DNA of 64,000 nt from Bacteroidales bacterium UBA5349 (GTDB lineage: Bacteria > Bacteroidota > Bacteroidia > Bacteroidales > Tenuifilaceae): contig DHQB01000007.1 of NCBI GenBank assembly GCA_002410065.1, positions 1-64,000 of the forward strand. The letters are read 5' to 3'. Position 1 is the stretch's first letter, and the number at the start of each line of letters is the position of its first letter. Positions 27,741-36,086 of this stretch are shown one piece after another. Below the pieces are notes generated by a model. That model made no database searches. It was given only the letters and a program-made list of their open reading frames with translations, and was not told where the DNA came from. The translations under genes and the position numbers were made by a program.

Positions 27741-28085
27741 ATGGCAAATGAATTTGTAAAAGGTAAAAAGTTCAGCTTTGTTACTGAAGTTGACTACAGT
27801 AGTGGCGGAATAGTAAGCAAGAACGTACTAAAACTACCCACAGGAAATATTTCTCTATTCTCATTTGATAAAGGCGAAAGTCTTAGTACGCATACCGCAC
27901 CATTTGATGCAACAATTCAGGTTTTGGAGGGTAAAGCGCGCATTACAATAGGCGGCGAGCCAAACGATTTAGTGGGCGGCGAAAGTATTATCATGCCCGC
28001 TGGCATTCCACATAGTGTTGAGGCTACCGAGCGTTTTAAGATGGTGCTAATTATGATAAAAGATCAAACAAAAACTGAGGCTTAG
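27741..28085 (+). CDS. Small cupin-domain protein in the hcp cluster
   Basis: 114 residues from the ATG at 27741, preferred over 27696 because the latter starts inside the hairpin-loaded spacer. Single cupin barrel: motif 1 includes LSTHTAPFDATIQVLEG (about 46-62) and motif 2 includes IMPAGIPHSVEA (about 87-98). The His residues and Glu suitable for a metal site are retained. No signal peptide. Small cupins of this type are often neighbours of hcp; a role in binding metal or a small nitrogenous molecule is inference only. Confidence 0.85.
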   Translation: MANEFVKGKKFSFVTEVDYSSGGIVSKNVLKLPTGNISLFSFDKGESLSTHTAPFDATIQVLEGKARITIGGEPNDLVGGESIIMPAGIPHSVEATERFKMVLIMIKDQTKTEA

Positions 28086-28118
28086 ATTAACCTCACTTCC
28101 TAATAATACTAGTTAGCT

Positions 28119-28301
28119 ATGAGCAACGAAATTATCTGCAACTGCATGGGTATAACCCATGGTGAAATAGTAACAGCCATTAAGGAAAAGGGTTACAAAA
28201 CTTTCAAAGACATTCAAAATGAAACCGAAGCGGGCACCGTTTGCGGAGGATGCGAGGATGATATACAGGAAATTTTAGATGAATACTTAACCAAAGAGTA
28301 A
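28119..28301 (+). CDS. BFD-like [2Fe-2S]-binding protein
   Basis: 60-residue protein with the bacterioferritin-associated-ferredoxin/NirB-type motif: CNC near the N-terminus (Cys7, Cys9) and CGGC later (Cys42, Cys45). Helices between them match the small BFD-like fold that binds one [2Fe-2S] cluster. Such domains pass electrons in nitrite reductases, NifU-like proteins and BFD. As a stand-alone gene 33 nt after the cupin gene, it is a plausible electron carrier for the hcp cluster. The ferritin at the far end of the window is not close enough to imply a BFD role. Confidence 0.85.
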   Translation: MSNEIICNCMGITHGEIVTAIKEKGYKTFKDIQNETEAGTVCGGCEDDIQEILDEYLTKE

Positions 28302-28307
28302 ACTATT

Positions 28308-28643
28308 ATGAATAGCCAACACCTATCAACTGCACCACACAAGGATACACCCCATAAAGTGGATGTTCGTGAGATGTATAATATGCCCGATGCACAGGTA
28401 ATGCACATTACCCTACAACCCGGCGAAGCATTAAAACCACATAAAACCCCTGTTGATGTTTTCTTTTACATTCTGGAGGGAAACCCAACCATTCACATTG
28501 GCGATGAATCCAAAGTTTTTCCAAAGGATTCAATGATTGAAAGTCCTAAAGATATTGTTCATTATCTTAGCAATGAGAGCAACTCTCCTGCAAGGATTTT
28601 AGTGGCCAAAACGCCAAATCCTCAAGGCAAAAGAGTACTTTAG
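28308..28643 (+). CDS. Second small cupin-domain protein in the hcp cluster
   Basis: 111 residues, 6 nt after the BFD-like gene. Single cupin domain with the segment ITLQPGEALKPHKTPVDVFFYILEG (about 37-61) and the motif 2 region SPKDIVHYLSNES (about 84-96). One His in each motif and the Glu are present. It is clearly paralogous to the lone cupin at 34463 (shared PGE-x-L-x-x-H and DV-FYILEG pattern) and less like the cupin at 27741. Cytoplasmic; ligand unknown. Confidence 0.85.
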   Translation: MNSQHLSTAPHKDTPHKVDVREMYNMPDAQVMHITLQPGEALKPHKTPVDVFFYILEGNPTIHIGDESKVFPKDSMIESPKDIVHYLSNESNSPARILVAKTPNPQGKRVL

Positions 28644-28667
28644 CCGCTTATTTTTACAAATTATAAG

Positions 28668-30206
28668 ATGGGTCGTTTTTATCAGCTAATCAAAAAATAT
28701 CATAAATGGCTTGGAGTTACCCTCGCCATTTTTTTTATGTTCTTTGCCCTTTCGGGTATTGTGATGAACCACAGAGGGTTCTTTTCGCGTTTTGATATAA
28801 ACCGAAATTGGTTACCCAAAGAGTATCGTTACAGCAACTGGAACAATGCTGCTATCAAGGGAGTTAAAGAAATTGGCAAAGACTCCCTTTTAGCCTATGG
28901 AAATATTGGCATTTGGTTAACCGAAAACAGTTTCTCAAAGTTCACCGATTTTAATAAAGGTTTCCCAAAAGGGATTGATAACCGAAAAATTTCCGATTTA
29001 CACAAAGCACAATCCGGTGAATTGTTTGCTGCTACCCTATTTGGTCTATATCGATTATCGAACCAGGATAATGCATGGCAAAAGGTTCAACTCCCCATCG
29101 AAGAAGAAAGAATTGTTGCTATTGAAGAGCTGGGCGATAGTTTGCTTGTTGTAAGCCGATCACACATACTATTGGGATACGGAAAGGAGAACTATAAAAC
29201 CTTTTCAATTATACCTCTCCACGGGCCATTTGGTGCTGAGAATAGAGTTACCCTTTTCCGTACAATTTGGACCATTCATAGCGGTGAAATTTGGGGAAAT
29301 GCAGGTAGAATTGTTGTAGATATTGGCGGTATTGCAATGATTTTGCTTTCGATTACCGGGCTCTTCTATTTCTTTGCACCAAAGGTTTTGCGCAGAATAA
29401 AATCTAAAACTAGCCTTAAAAGTAAAATCAAAAGTGCTAATCGATGGTCGTTTAAATGGCATCTTAAGGTTGGTATTATAGTTTCAGTTTTACTGCTAGT
29501 TGTTACTACAACAGGTATGTTTTTGCGCCCTCCCCTGCTCATCCCAATTGCAAGTAAAACAGTCAAACCCATTAAGGGCTCACGTCTTGATAGTCCGAAC
29601 TATTGGAACGATAAGCTGCGTGATTTAGTTTACGATTCTCATCGAAAAGTATTTCTTTTGGCCACATCGGATGGCATATATTTTACTCCTGCCAATTTCT
29701 CCGAACCTCCCTTTAGGGTTCCCCTTCAGCCACCCGTTAGCGTTATGGGCATAAACCTTTTTTGGCCAGAGAATGATGGAAGTTTTGTAGTAGGCTCATT
29801 CAGTGGCTTGTATAATTGGAATCCTTATGAGTATGGTTTATTAGATTATCTGTCGGGTGAAGAAATAGAACCAATTTCAGAACTCAGTTCGCCATTCGGA
29901 AGCCTAGCCATTGCAGGTGGAGCAATATTGCCCAACGGGCAAAAAATATTTTTCGACTACAATAAAGGAGTATTCTCAACAAATAGCCAGTTTACTATTC
30001 CCCAAATGCCTGACGTGATTCTCAAAAGGAGTGGTATGTCACTTTGGAATCTTGCTCTCGAAGTGCACACATGGAGAATTTTGGGATTTATTATTAGCAA
30101 CTTTTATATTCTTATTGTGCCGCTTGCCGGAATATTGGGGTTAATTATTGTTATGACTGGCACGTTGATGTGGTGGATTAGATATAGGGCTAAAACAAAG
30201 GGTTGA
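28668..30206 (+). CDS. PepSY-associated membrane protein (PiuB/FoxB-like)
   Basis: 512-residue inner-membrane protein. An N-terminal helix (about 15-35) ends in FALSGIVMNHRG, a signature of PepSY-associated TM proteins. A large periplasmic segment (about 38-205) follows, then helix pairs at about 215-240 and 268-290, a second external region and C-terminal helices (about 465-505). Conserved His residues sit at helix ends (KKYHKWLG, MNH, IHSGEIWG, SFKWHLK, EVHTW), as in family members that bind haem and reduce substrates across the membrane. As last gene of the hcp cluster (24 nt gap) it may move electrons to or from the envelope. The stop TGA lies inside the first unit of a hexamer repeat. 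Confidence 0.8.
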   Translation: MGRFYQLIKKYHKWLGVTLAIFFMFFALSGIVMNHRGFFSRFDINRNWLPKEYRYSNWNNAAIKGVKEIGKDSLLAYGNIGIWLTENSFSKFTDFNKGFPKGIDNRKISDLHKAQSGELFAATLFGLYRLSNQDNAWQKVQLPIEEERIVAIEELGDSLLVVSRSHILLGYGKENYKTFSIIPLHGPFGAENRVTLFRTIWTIHSGEIWGNAGRIVVDIGGIAMILLSITGLFYFFAPKVLRRIKSKTSLKSKIKSANRWSFKWHLKVGIIVSVLLLVVTTTGMFLRPPLLIPIASKTVKPIKGSRLDSPNYWNDKLRDLVYDSHRKVFLLATSDGIYFTPANFSEPPFRVPLQPPVSVMGINLFWPENDGSFVVGSFSGLYNWNPYEYGLLDYLSGEEIEPISELSSPFGSLAIAGGAILPNGQKIFFDYNKGVFSTNSQFTIPQMPDVILKRSGMSLWNLALEVHTWRILGFIISNFYILIVPLAGILGLIIVMTGTLMWWIRYRAKTKG

Positions 30207-30250
30207 GGTTGAGGCTGGGGTTGAGGCTGGGGTTGAGGCTGGGGTTAAGG
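30201..30250 (+). repeat. Hexanucleotide repeat array GGTTGA/GGCTGG
   Basis: Eight 6-bp units of the form GG(T/C)T(G/A)(A/G), largely alternating GGTTGA and GGCTGG. The array covers the last codons and stop of the PepSY gene and ends 6 nt from the convergent LytTR gene. A related array lies at 36703-36760 and a degenerate one at 42303-42324. Confidence 0.85.
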
Positions 30251-30255
30251 GCAAT

Positions 30256-31116
30256 TTAATGCGAAAGGCTATACCGCATAAATGTTTCCATAACATTCTG
30301 TGCATAGGTTTTTGAAACCGGAATTTCAATATTTGTTGGACTATCGAGTTCCAGTATTAACTCTTCCTTATCCTTCCGCAAAATCTTTACATTCTCAAAA
30401 TTTACCATAAAGGATCTGTGGCAGCGAATTATTTCTGCACTTTTTAGTAACAATTCCAAATGCTTTATGCTATTCCGCAGCGTAAAACGAACAGTCTTCC
30501 CTTTATCAATATAAAATATGTTAACGTAGTTATCAGCAGACTCAATGTAAAGCAGATGCTCTGCTTTAACTGAAAACCTTAGTACTCCTTTTTCATCATA
30601 TAAAGGGATCATCTTTTTTGAAGTATCAAACCCAACTGTTGAATCGGCCAACTTTTGCAATTGATACTTTTTATCTTGCAATGAGAAGTAAAGCCATAAC
30701 ACCGAGTAGGGAATAAACAATACCAGGGTAGTATTCTTCACTGAGATTTTAAGAAGATCGAGGATAAACCTTGAATCGTGAATAAACAACTTCTCAAAAA
30801 GGGTGTAAAAAAGTGCCATGGCAAGAACCTCTGCAAAAACCCATATGATGTATTGCCAAACCAATAAAGTGACTCGTTTAGATACTTGATACATAATCAC
30901 CCTACTGATAACCACAACCAGAACACCAGTTAGAATAATTATGCTTGAAATGCCTAAAAACTCCAATTCAGAAAGATTGTAAAGTGTTTCAAGGCCAAAA
31001 GGGGCGTATATATTTATGAAAACAACTGCAAAAAGAGCGGTTAGGATTATAAGCCTAACGATGTTCCTTTTGTCGGTCAAATATTTTGGAAGTGGTGTAT
31101 TAAACATTTCTCGCAA
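30256..31116 (-). CDS. Membrane-anchored LytTR-family transcriptional regulator
   Basis: 286 residues. The N-terminal half has four hydrophobic helices (about 20-38, 52-72, 85-105, 130-150). Residues 180-280 form a LytTR DNA-binding domain: RFSVKAEHLLYIESADNYVNIFY, then LRNSIKHLELLL, RCHRSFMVNFENV and PVSKTYAQNVME. There is no receiver domain, so a membrane-sensed signal or a partner kinase would control it directly. It is convergent with the hcp-cluster PepSY gene and separated from it by the repeat array. The target genes are unknown. Confidence 0.87.
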   Translation of the reverse strand: MREMFNTPLPKYLTDKRNIVRLIILTALFAVVFINIYAPFGLETLYNLSELEFLGISSIIILTGVLVVVISRVIMYQVSKRVTLLVWQYIIWVFAEVLAMALFYTLFEKLFIHDSRFILDLLKISVKNTTLVLFIPYSVLWLYFSLQDKKYQLQKLADSTVGFDTSKKMIPLYDEKGVLRFSVKAEHLLYIESADNYVNIFYIDKGKTVRFTLRNSIKHLELLLKSAEIIRCHRSFMVNFENVKILRKDKEELILELDSPTNIEIPVSKTYAQNVMETFMRYSLSH

Positions 31117-31258
31117 TTAAGATTTCAAAGATAAGAAATTGAGACTAAAATTGCATGTGTGCTATAACTGTGCAAAAAAATGAGTTTATTCTATACCTAT
31201 ATACAAGATCTCGCCACACAATAGCCAATTATACCCCATAAGAGCGGCCAAAAACCCA

Positions 31259-31266
31259 TAAATTTG
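31259..31266 (+). promoter_or_regulatory. Candidate Bacteroidota -7 promoter element
   Basis: TAAATTTG matches TAnnTTTG about 52 nt before the alpha/beta-hydrolase-like gene; no well-spaced -33 element was seen. Confidence 0.4.
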
Positions 31267-31318
31267 CTATGAATGCTAATTGAGTAGAATTTTGTAGAGT
31301 AAATAAATATTATGCCCT

Positions 31319-32491
31319 ATGGAATTCACAAAAACATTTAGCGAGCTAAAGGAGATCTTTTCATTAGACAATGGGAATATCATCCTTGAGAATGGGAATG
31401 GACTTTTTAGACCTATACCCTTTACGAGCAGTTCGAATCCAATTCCATATGCTCGAAATGCTATTTACAAAGATGCAAACGATAATAATTTAGCCTGTGA
31501 CGACAATAAGATTGCAGAGAATATACAGTTTAACTATCTGGTTTACCTCCCAAGTTCCGCTGCTAAGTATAAAAAGGCAATAGTTTTGCTACACGGTTTA
31601 AATGAACGAAGCTGGCATAAATATTTACCCTGGGCACAATATCTTGGTCAGCAAACCAATAGGCCAATAATTCTTTTCCCATTGGCATTTCACATGAACC
31701 GGGGACACAAGAGTTGGACAAATCCTAGGGTTATGATGCCCTTGCTAAACTATCGGAGATCGTTAAAGGGTTTAAGTATGGCAACATTTGCCAATATTGC
31801 ATTAAGTCAGCGTTTAAGTGATGATCCGTTACGTTTTTTTACATCGGGTAAACAAAGCGCTGAGGATTTAATTCAGCTTCTAAGCTCAATACAAAGAGGT
31901 TCCGTTGATTTTCTAGAAAAAGGTGCTCAGGTTGATTTTTTCTCCTACTCTATTGGATCATTCCTTGCTCAAATCATGTTTCTTGCAAATCCTAATAACT
32001 TACTGAGCAGCTCAAAACTTTTTATCTTTTGCGGTGGATCACTGTTTTGCGATATGCAAGGGACATCGAGGTTAATCATGGATAGCCTTGCATACCTCAG
32101 GTTACATAACTACTTTCTTATCGATTTAGAGGAGGAAATAAAAACCAATGTTCAGCTAACAACCTTTATAAAGGAAGGAGCATTGGAGAATGCATTTTTA
32201 ACAATGATTAGGGATGATTATAATCGAGATTATCGAACTCATAGATTTCAGGAACTGCAAGACCAAATGAGGATTATATCACTAAAGAGGGACACTGTGA
32301 TACCCTCATCTGCCATACATTCAAACTATAAGTGTATTCAAAATAAAAGTAAAGAAATGGTTACAGAGTTAGATTTTCCATTTGAGTACTCACATGAGAA
32401 TACATTTCCCATTTTGCCTGGGGCTGCTTCATTTGAAGTAGATAAAGCATTCAATCAGGTATTTAGTATGGCTGTAGAGTTTTTATGCTAA
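31319..32491 (+). CDS. Alpha/beta-hydrolase-like protein (DUF6051-type)
   Basis: 390 residues, no signal peptide. The fold is suggested by KKAIVLLHGLNERSW (about 85-99; HG as an oxyanion-hole element) and the nucleophile-elbow-like VDFFSYSIGSFLAQ (Ser211). Downstream acidic and His candidates include the aspartate in SLKRDTVIPS and the histidine in YSHENTFP near the end. The pattern resembles a Bacteroidota-restricted conserved family that I believe is DUF6051, but I cannot confirm the number. The substrate is unknown. Single gene, divergent from the LytTR regulator. Confidence 0.7.
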   Translation: MEFTKTFSELKEIFSLDNGNIILENGNGLFRPIPFTSSSNPIPYARNAIYKDANDNNLACDDNKIAENIQFNYLVYLPSSAAKYKKAIVLLHGLNERSWHKYLPWAQYLGQQTNRPIILFPLAFHMNRGHKSWTNPRVMMPLLNYRRSLKGLSMATFANIALSQRLSDDPLRFFTSGKQSAEDLIQLLSSIQRGSVDFLEKGAQVDFFSYSIGSFLAQIMFLANPNNLLSSSKLFIFCGGSLFCDMQGTSRLIMDSLAYLRLHNYFLIDLEEEIKTNVQLTTFIKEGALENAFLTMIRDDYNRDYRTHRFQELQDQMRIISLKRDTVIPSSAIHSNYKCIQNKSKEMVTELDFPFEYSHENTFPILPGAASFEVDKAFNQVFSMAVEFLC

Positions 32492-32535
32492 AAAAATCTT
32501 GGAATTGTGCTTTACATTTAGCAACTAACTACAAA

Positions 32536-33516
32536 TCAATCTTTTGTCCAAATTCGGGTATTCAGGTTTAGCTCATGTATTATGGCTTGGTTAAACATAA
32601 ACAAGTTAAACATAAACTCTACATCCTCAAACTTTGCACCAGATGAGAATACCTTTGGTTCAAATAAATTTTGGTTAAAGCTCATGGCAACGTAAACTCT
32701 AGAACCAATAAAAGATAGGTGTAAATTCCGATTGTACTTCCTGTAAATTTGAACCAGCGCCTCCATAATGGTAGGGGTAAGTATATAGCGCGCTTCTGTT
32801 TGATCGGTTGCGTAAACAGCATAAATCTTTTCAAATTCAGGGTTTTCTAGCTTAACTAATTTACCCTTTGAACTTATTTGAAGTTTTTGTCCCAACTTAC
32901 CGAATAACCTTTCCGCCGTGTCGGGCTCAATGTAGGTACGGCCTATAATCTCCTTATTAAAATCAGCAGTAAAGAAAAGACCTCTAAAAATGGTATGCCA
33001 GGTCTCTTGTCGCCCACCATTTTTAGTGTAGGTAACAGTTTTGTATTCTGTATGTAGTTCAGAGGTTCTAAAGTCTGTCTTATCAATTTTTCCGCTAATC
33101 AGATCGTCGCCACTGTACCTATCAACCGACTGCCTAAAGAGGTCACTTGCTGCATATTCAAAAGTATTAATGCACTGGTTAGGGTCGTATTCCCAACTAG
33201 GATCAATTGCATTAACAATTCCACGAACCACCTCGTTCTTATATTGATCACGGTAAATTTTTTTCTTATTATGAGTACGAACAAGTAAAACAATACCAAA
33301 TATGGCAAAGGGTATTAATATCAGGAATGGAAGTGCTTCGCTGTTACTCCCTTCAAGCGCAATACTTACTGGAATAATTAGCAAGAAAGGTAAAACTAAC
33401 AGGAGTATACCGAATACTTGTCCTCTCTTTATGGTTTTGCGAATTCCTTCTAAGCCGGACAGTTTATCTTTCAGTTCGTTATCGTAAAGAGTTTTTAGCT
33501 CATCCTTTCCTATCAT
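32536..33516 (-). CDS. DUF3137-family membrane protein
   Basis: 326 residues. A charged N-terminal helix (about 1-30) is followed by two adjacent transmembrane segments (about 32-53 and 62-82) and a soluble C-terminal domain carrying the DUF3137 pattern. That pattern includes TWHTIFRGLFFTADFNK, EFEKIYAVYATDQTEARYILTP and a tail reading FMFNLFMFNQAIIHELNLN. Function unknown. It lies 111 nt downstream of lemA on the same strand, a pairing seen widely, so the two probably act together at the inner membrane. A GC-rich palindrome sits in the spacer. Confidence 0.85.
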   Translation of the reverse strand: MIGKDELKTLYDNELKDKLSGLEGIRKTIKRGQVFGILLLVLPFLLIIPVSIALEGSNSEALPFLILIPFAIFGIVLLVRTHNKKKIYRDQYKNEVVRGIVNAIDPSWEYDPNQCINTFEYAASDLFRQSVDRYSGDDLISGKIDKTDFRTSELHTEYKTVTYTKNGGRQETWHTIFRGLFFTADFNKEIIGRTYIEPDTAERLFGKLGQKLQISSKGKLVKLENPEFEKIYAVYATDQTEARYILTPTIMEALVQIYRKYNRNLHLSFIGSRVYVAMSFNQNLFEPKVFSSGAKFEDVEFMFNLFMFNQAIIHELNLNTRIWTKD

Positions 33517-33562
33517 AACGGTTAAAGTTTAGCGGTTTATTTTAGAAAGTCTAAGAATCGTA

Positions 33563-33592
33563 ATTGCGATCCGCCAGTTGGCGGATCGCAAT
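33563..33592. repeat. GC-rich perfect palindrome between lemA and the DUF3137 gene
   Basis: 13-bp arms (ATTGCGATCCGCC / GGCGGATCGCAAT) with a 4-nt AGTT loop, GC-rich amid AT-rich DNA. No T tract follows on either strand. A shorter outer inverted repeat, TAGAAAG (33543-33549) and CTTTCTA (33606-33612), brackets it. It may be a REP-like dispersed element or an mRNA-stabilising hairpin. Confidence 0.75.
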
Positions 33593-33627
33593 GATAGAAA
33601 TACCTCTTTCTAGGGTTAAGTAGTAAA

Positions 33628-34191
33628 CTAGTTGAAAAGATTTTTTACGTTAACGTTCTGCCTTTCGGTTTCAGGAATAACAAATACTTCTTTTTTCTTA
33701 AGTCCCATCATACCGGCAATAATGCTCTTAGGAAACACCTGTGTGGCGTTATTGTAATCGGTAATAACGGCATTATAGGTACGCCTTGAAGCAGATATTT
33801 GTGACTCAACCTCATTTAAAGTACGCTGCAAATTCAAAAAGTTTTCATTTGCCTTTAGATCGGGATAGTTTTCAACCGACACCATAATGCTTCTCATGCC
33901 AGCTGAAATCTGATTGTCCAAATCAACCTTTTCGTCAGCGTTTAGGTTTCCACTGGTCGCTTTGGCGCGCATTTCTGTAACCTTGGTAAGCAACTCTTTT
34001 TCATGGGTGGCATACTGCTGCACAGTTGCCACAAGGTTTGGAATAAGGTCGTATCGTTTTTTTAGCTGAACGTCCATGCCTCCAAAAGCATTATCAACCT
34101 CGTTGCGCATTCGAATAAGGCTGTTGTACATCCCAATTACGATTAGAAGCAAAAGAACTGCTGCACCAATAATAAAAACTGTAGTACCCAT
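33628..34191 (-). CDS. lemA: LemA family protein
   Basis: 187 residues. One N-terminal transmembrane helix (about 3-23) precedes the helical LemA domain, with hallmark segments YNSLIRMRNEVDNAFGGMDVQLKKRYDLIPNLV (about 22-55), ENFLNLQRTLNEVESQISASRRTYN and YNNATQVFPKSIIAG. Members are anchored with the domain outside the cytoplasm. The biochemical role is not settled. It is the first gene of a probable two-gene operon with the DUF3137 gene. Confidence 0.93.
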   Translation of the reverse strand: MGTTVFIIGAAVLLLLIVIGMYNSLIRMRNEVDNAFGGMDVQLKKRYDLIPNLVATVQQYATHEKELLTKVTEMRAKATSGNLNADEKVDLDNQISAGMRSIMVSVENYPDLKANENFLNLQRTLNEVESQISASRRTYNAVITDYNNATQVFPKSIIAGMMGLKKKEVFVIPETERQNVNVKNLFN

Positions 34192-34462
34192 TTTGTTTAA
34201 TTTTTTGTTTGTAATACTTTAATAATTAGCATATTATATTAAAATTAAGAATTGTCTCATTGCAAGATCAATCTGATTTTTTTCACATTAAAAATACGAA
34301 TTGTTTTTAAAAATACTAAGTCAATGCCTTTTAGTTCGTGATGTTTCATATAATAAAGATCTGGCAGGTTTTATTTTAGATGAGATTTTAAGGTTTATAC
34401 TTAATTGAATGATTAAAAATTACTATAATTGCTAGTACAAGTAAAAATAAAACACAACTATA

Positions 34463-34768
34463 ATGAAGGTCAAAACCCTCACAACTGCCGAAAAAGTACC
34501 CTTTAATCTTGACGGAAGAAAGATGTACATTGGACTTGACGCAGAACTAATTCACCTTAGCCTCAAACCTGGAGAAGTTTTAGAGAAACATAGCAATCCG
34601 TTCGATGTTGTCTTTTACATCCTAGAGGGCAGCGGTATTGTTGAAACCGATGATGAGGCAATTAGTGTTGAGTCCGATATGAGCATAGAGATTGAAAGGG
34701 AAATTAACCGTGGAATTACCAATACTGGTGAGGATTTACTTAGGTTGCTAGTTCTTAAAATTCTTTAA
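34463..34768 (+). CDS. Small cupin-like protein lacking the motif 2 histidine
   Basis: 101 residues, single cupin domain. The segment IHLSLKPGEVLEKHSNPFDVVFYILEG (about 33-59) aligns closely with the hcp-cluster cupin at 28308. In the second motif the His found in that paralogue is replaced (EINRGITNTGED instead of a stretch with IVH). With one His and one Glu left it may not bind a metal. Monocistronic, no signal peptide, ligand unknown. Confidence 0.8.
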   Translation: MKVKTLTTAEKVPFNLDGRKMYIGLDAELIHLSLKPGEVLEKHSNPFDVVFYILEGSGIVETDDEAISVESDMSIEIEREINRGITNTGEDLLRLLVLKIL

Positions 34769-34971
34769 TTCCTCTTGCTAAAGTATCCCTTTAATCCTCT
34801 CAACATAGCACATTTGAATACCTGATAAGCCTACGGATTAAATTTGAGTCCCATTAAACTAAAACCTAGGGTAAGGGTCTAAATTTTATAGAGTATTTTA
34901 ATTTGTTGGCGTTTCGCTGCTTAATTGCCCAACAACATATTTAATTAAGCCTATTTGTACAACGAATTGCT

Positions 34972-34979
34972 TATTTTTG
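34972..34979 (+). promoter_or_regulatory. Candidate Bacteroidota -7 promoter element of ilvE
   Basis: TATTTTTG fits TAnnTTTG, 31 nt before the ilvE start codon. A TTTG at 34954-34957 is too close to be a standard -33 element. Confidence 0.4.
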
Positions 34980-35010
34980 AAACTATTAATAACACAAAAA
35001 TATAGTCATT

Positions 35011-36030
35011 ATGCAACAACTCGATTGGAGTAACCTACCCTTTGGTTACATGAAAACTAACTATAATGTTCGCTGTACTTACAAAGATGGTAAATGGGGC
35101 GATATTGAGGTTTCTGATTCTGAATATGTTTCAATTCACATGGCTTCAACCTCTCTTCACTACGGACAGCAAGCATTTGAAGGGATGAAAGCTTACAAAG
35201 GGAAAGACAACAAGGTTAGACTTTTCCGTTGGGAAGAGAATGCCAAACGTTTACAGGCTTCTGCCGATGGTATTTTCATGGCTAAAGTGCCAAATGAACT
35301 TTTCCTTCAAGCTGTAATAAAGGCTGTAAAAATGAACGCCGATTTTGTTCCTCCACACGGAACGGGTGCTTCTCTTTATATTAGGCCATTACTGTTTGGT
35401 TCAAGTGCCGAGGTTGGTGTAAAACCAGCAAGAGAGTACACTTTTATCATTTTTGTAACCCCTGTTGGCCCTTATTTTAAAGAAGGATTCAACCCTACAA
35501 AAATTGCCATTGTGCGTGATAGTGACCGTGCTGCGCCACTTGGAACAGGTACATTTAAAGTTGGTGGTAACTATGCTGCAAGTTTACGTGGAACAATTAA
35601 AGCTCAAAAAGCAGGCTATAGTGCTCCAATGTACCTCGATTGTGTTGAGAAAAAGTATATCGACGAGATTGGTGCTGCTAACTTCTTTGGCATTAAAAAC
35701 AATACCTATATTACGCCAAAATCACCATCAATACTTGCTTCAATTACCAATAAGAGCATAATTACTTTAGCCGAAGATCTAGGGTTTAAAGTTGAACGCC
35801 GTCCTGTTGCCGTTGAGGAGTTGGATACCTTTGAAGAGGTTGGTGCTTGCGGAACAGCAGCTGTAATTTCACCAATTGGTGAAGTAAACGATCTTGATAC
35901 CGGAAAGGTTTACAAATTCTGCCGTGATGGTAAAGCAGGTCCTATCTCTAAAAAACTATACGAAACCCTTGTTGGAATTCAGTATGGTGATATTGAAGAT
36001 AAGCATGGCTGGATTACAATTATCGACTAA
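35011..36030 (+). CDS. ilvE: Branched-chain amino acid aminotransferase
   Basis: 339 residues, fold-type IV PLP enzyme of the group resembling eukaryotic BCATs. Visible motifs: HYGQQAFEGMKAY (about 50-62), LYIRPLLFG (about 122-130), the PLP lysine Lys183 in GTFKVGGNYAAS, and YIDEIGAANFFG (about 216-227) contacting the cofactor phosphate side. It interconverts Leu/Ile/Val and their 2-oxo acids with glutamate/2-oxoglutarate as partner. Cytoplasmic. A strong palindromic terminator follows, and no other branched-chain gene is adjacent. Confidence 0.93.
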   Translation: MQQLDWSNLPFGYMKTNYNVRCTYKDGKWGDIEVSDSEYVSIHMASTSLHYGQQAFEGMKAYKGKDNKVRLFRWEENAKRLQASADGIFMAKVPNELFLQAVIKAVKMNADFVPPHGTGASLYIRPLLFGSSAEVGVKPAREYTFIIFVTPVGPYFKEGFNPTKIAIVRDSDRAAPLGTGTFKVGGNYAASLRGTIKAQKAGYSAPMYLDCVEKKYIDEIGAANFFGIKNNTYITPKSPSILASITNKSIITLAEDLGFKVERRPVAVEELDTFEEVGACGTAAVISPIGEVNDLDTGKVYKFCRDGKAGPISKKLYETLVGIQYGDIEDKHGWITIID

Positions 36031-36048
36031 TCCATTGCCACTATAAAT

Positions 36049-36086
36049 AGCAAAAAGGGTTTCCTGTACAGGAAACCCTTTTTGCT
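36049..36086. terminator. Bidirectional palindromic terminator between ilvE and the thiamine operon
   Basis: A perfect 38-bp palindrome (arms AGCAAAAAGGGTTTCCTG and its complement, 2-nt centre) with T5 runs inside each arm. It overlaps the stop codon of the convergent thiamine pyrophosphokinase gene. Confidence 0.88.
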
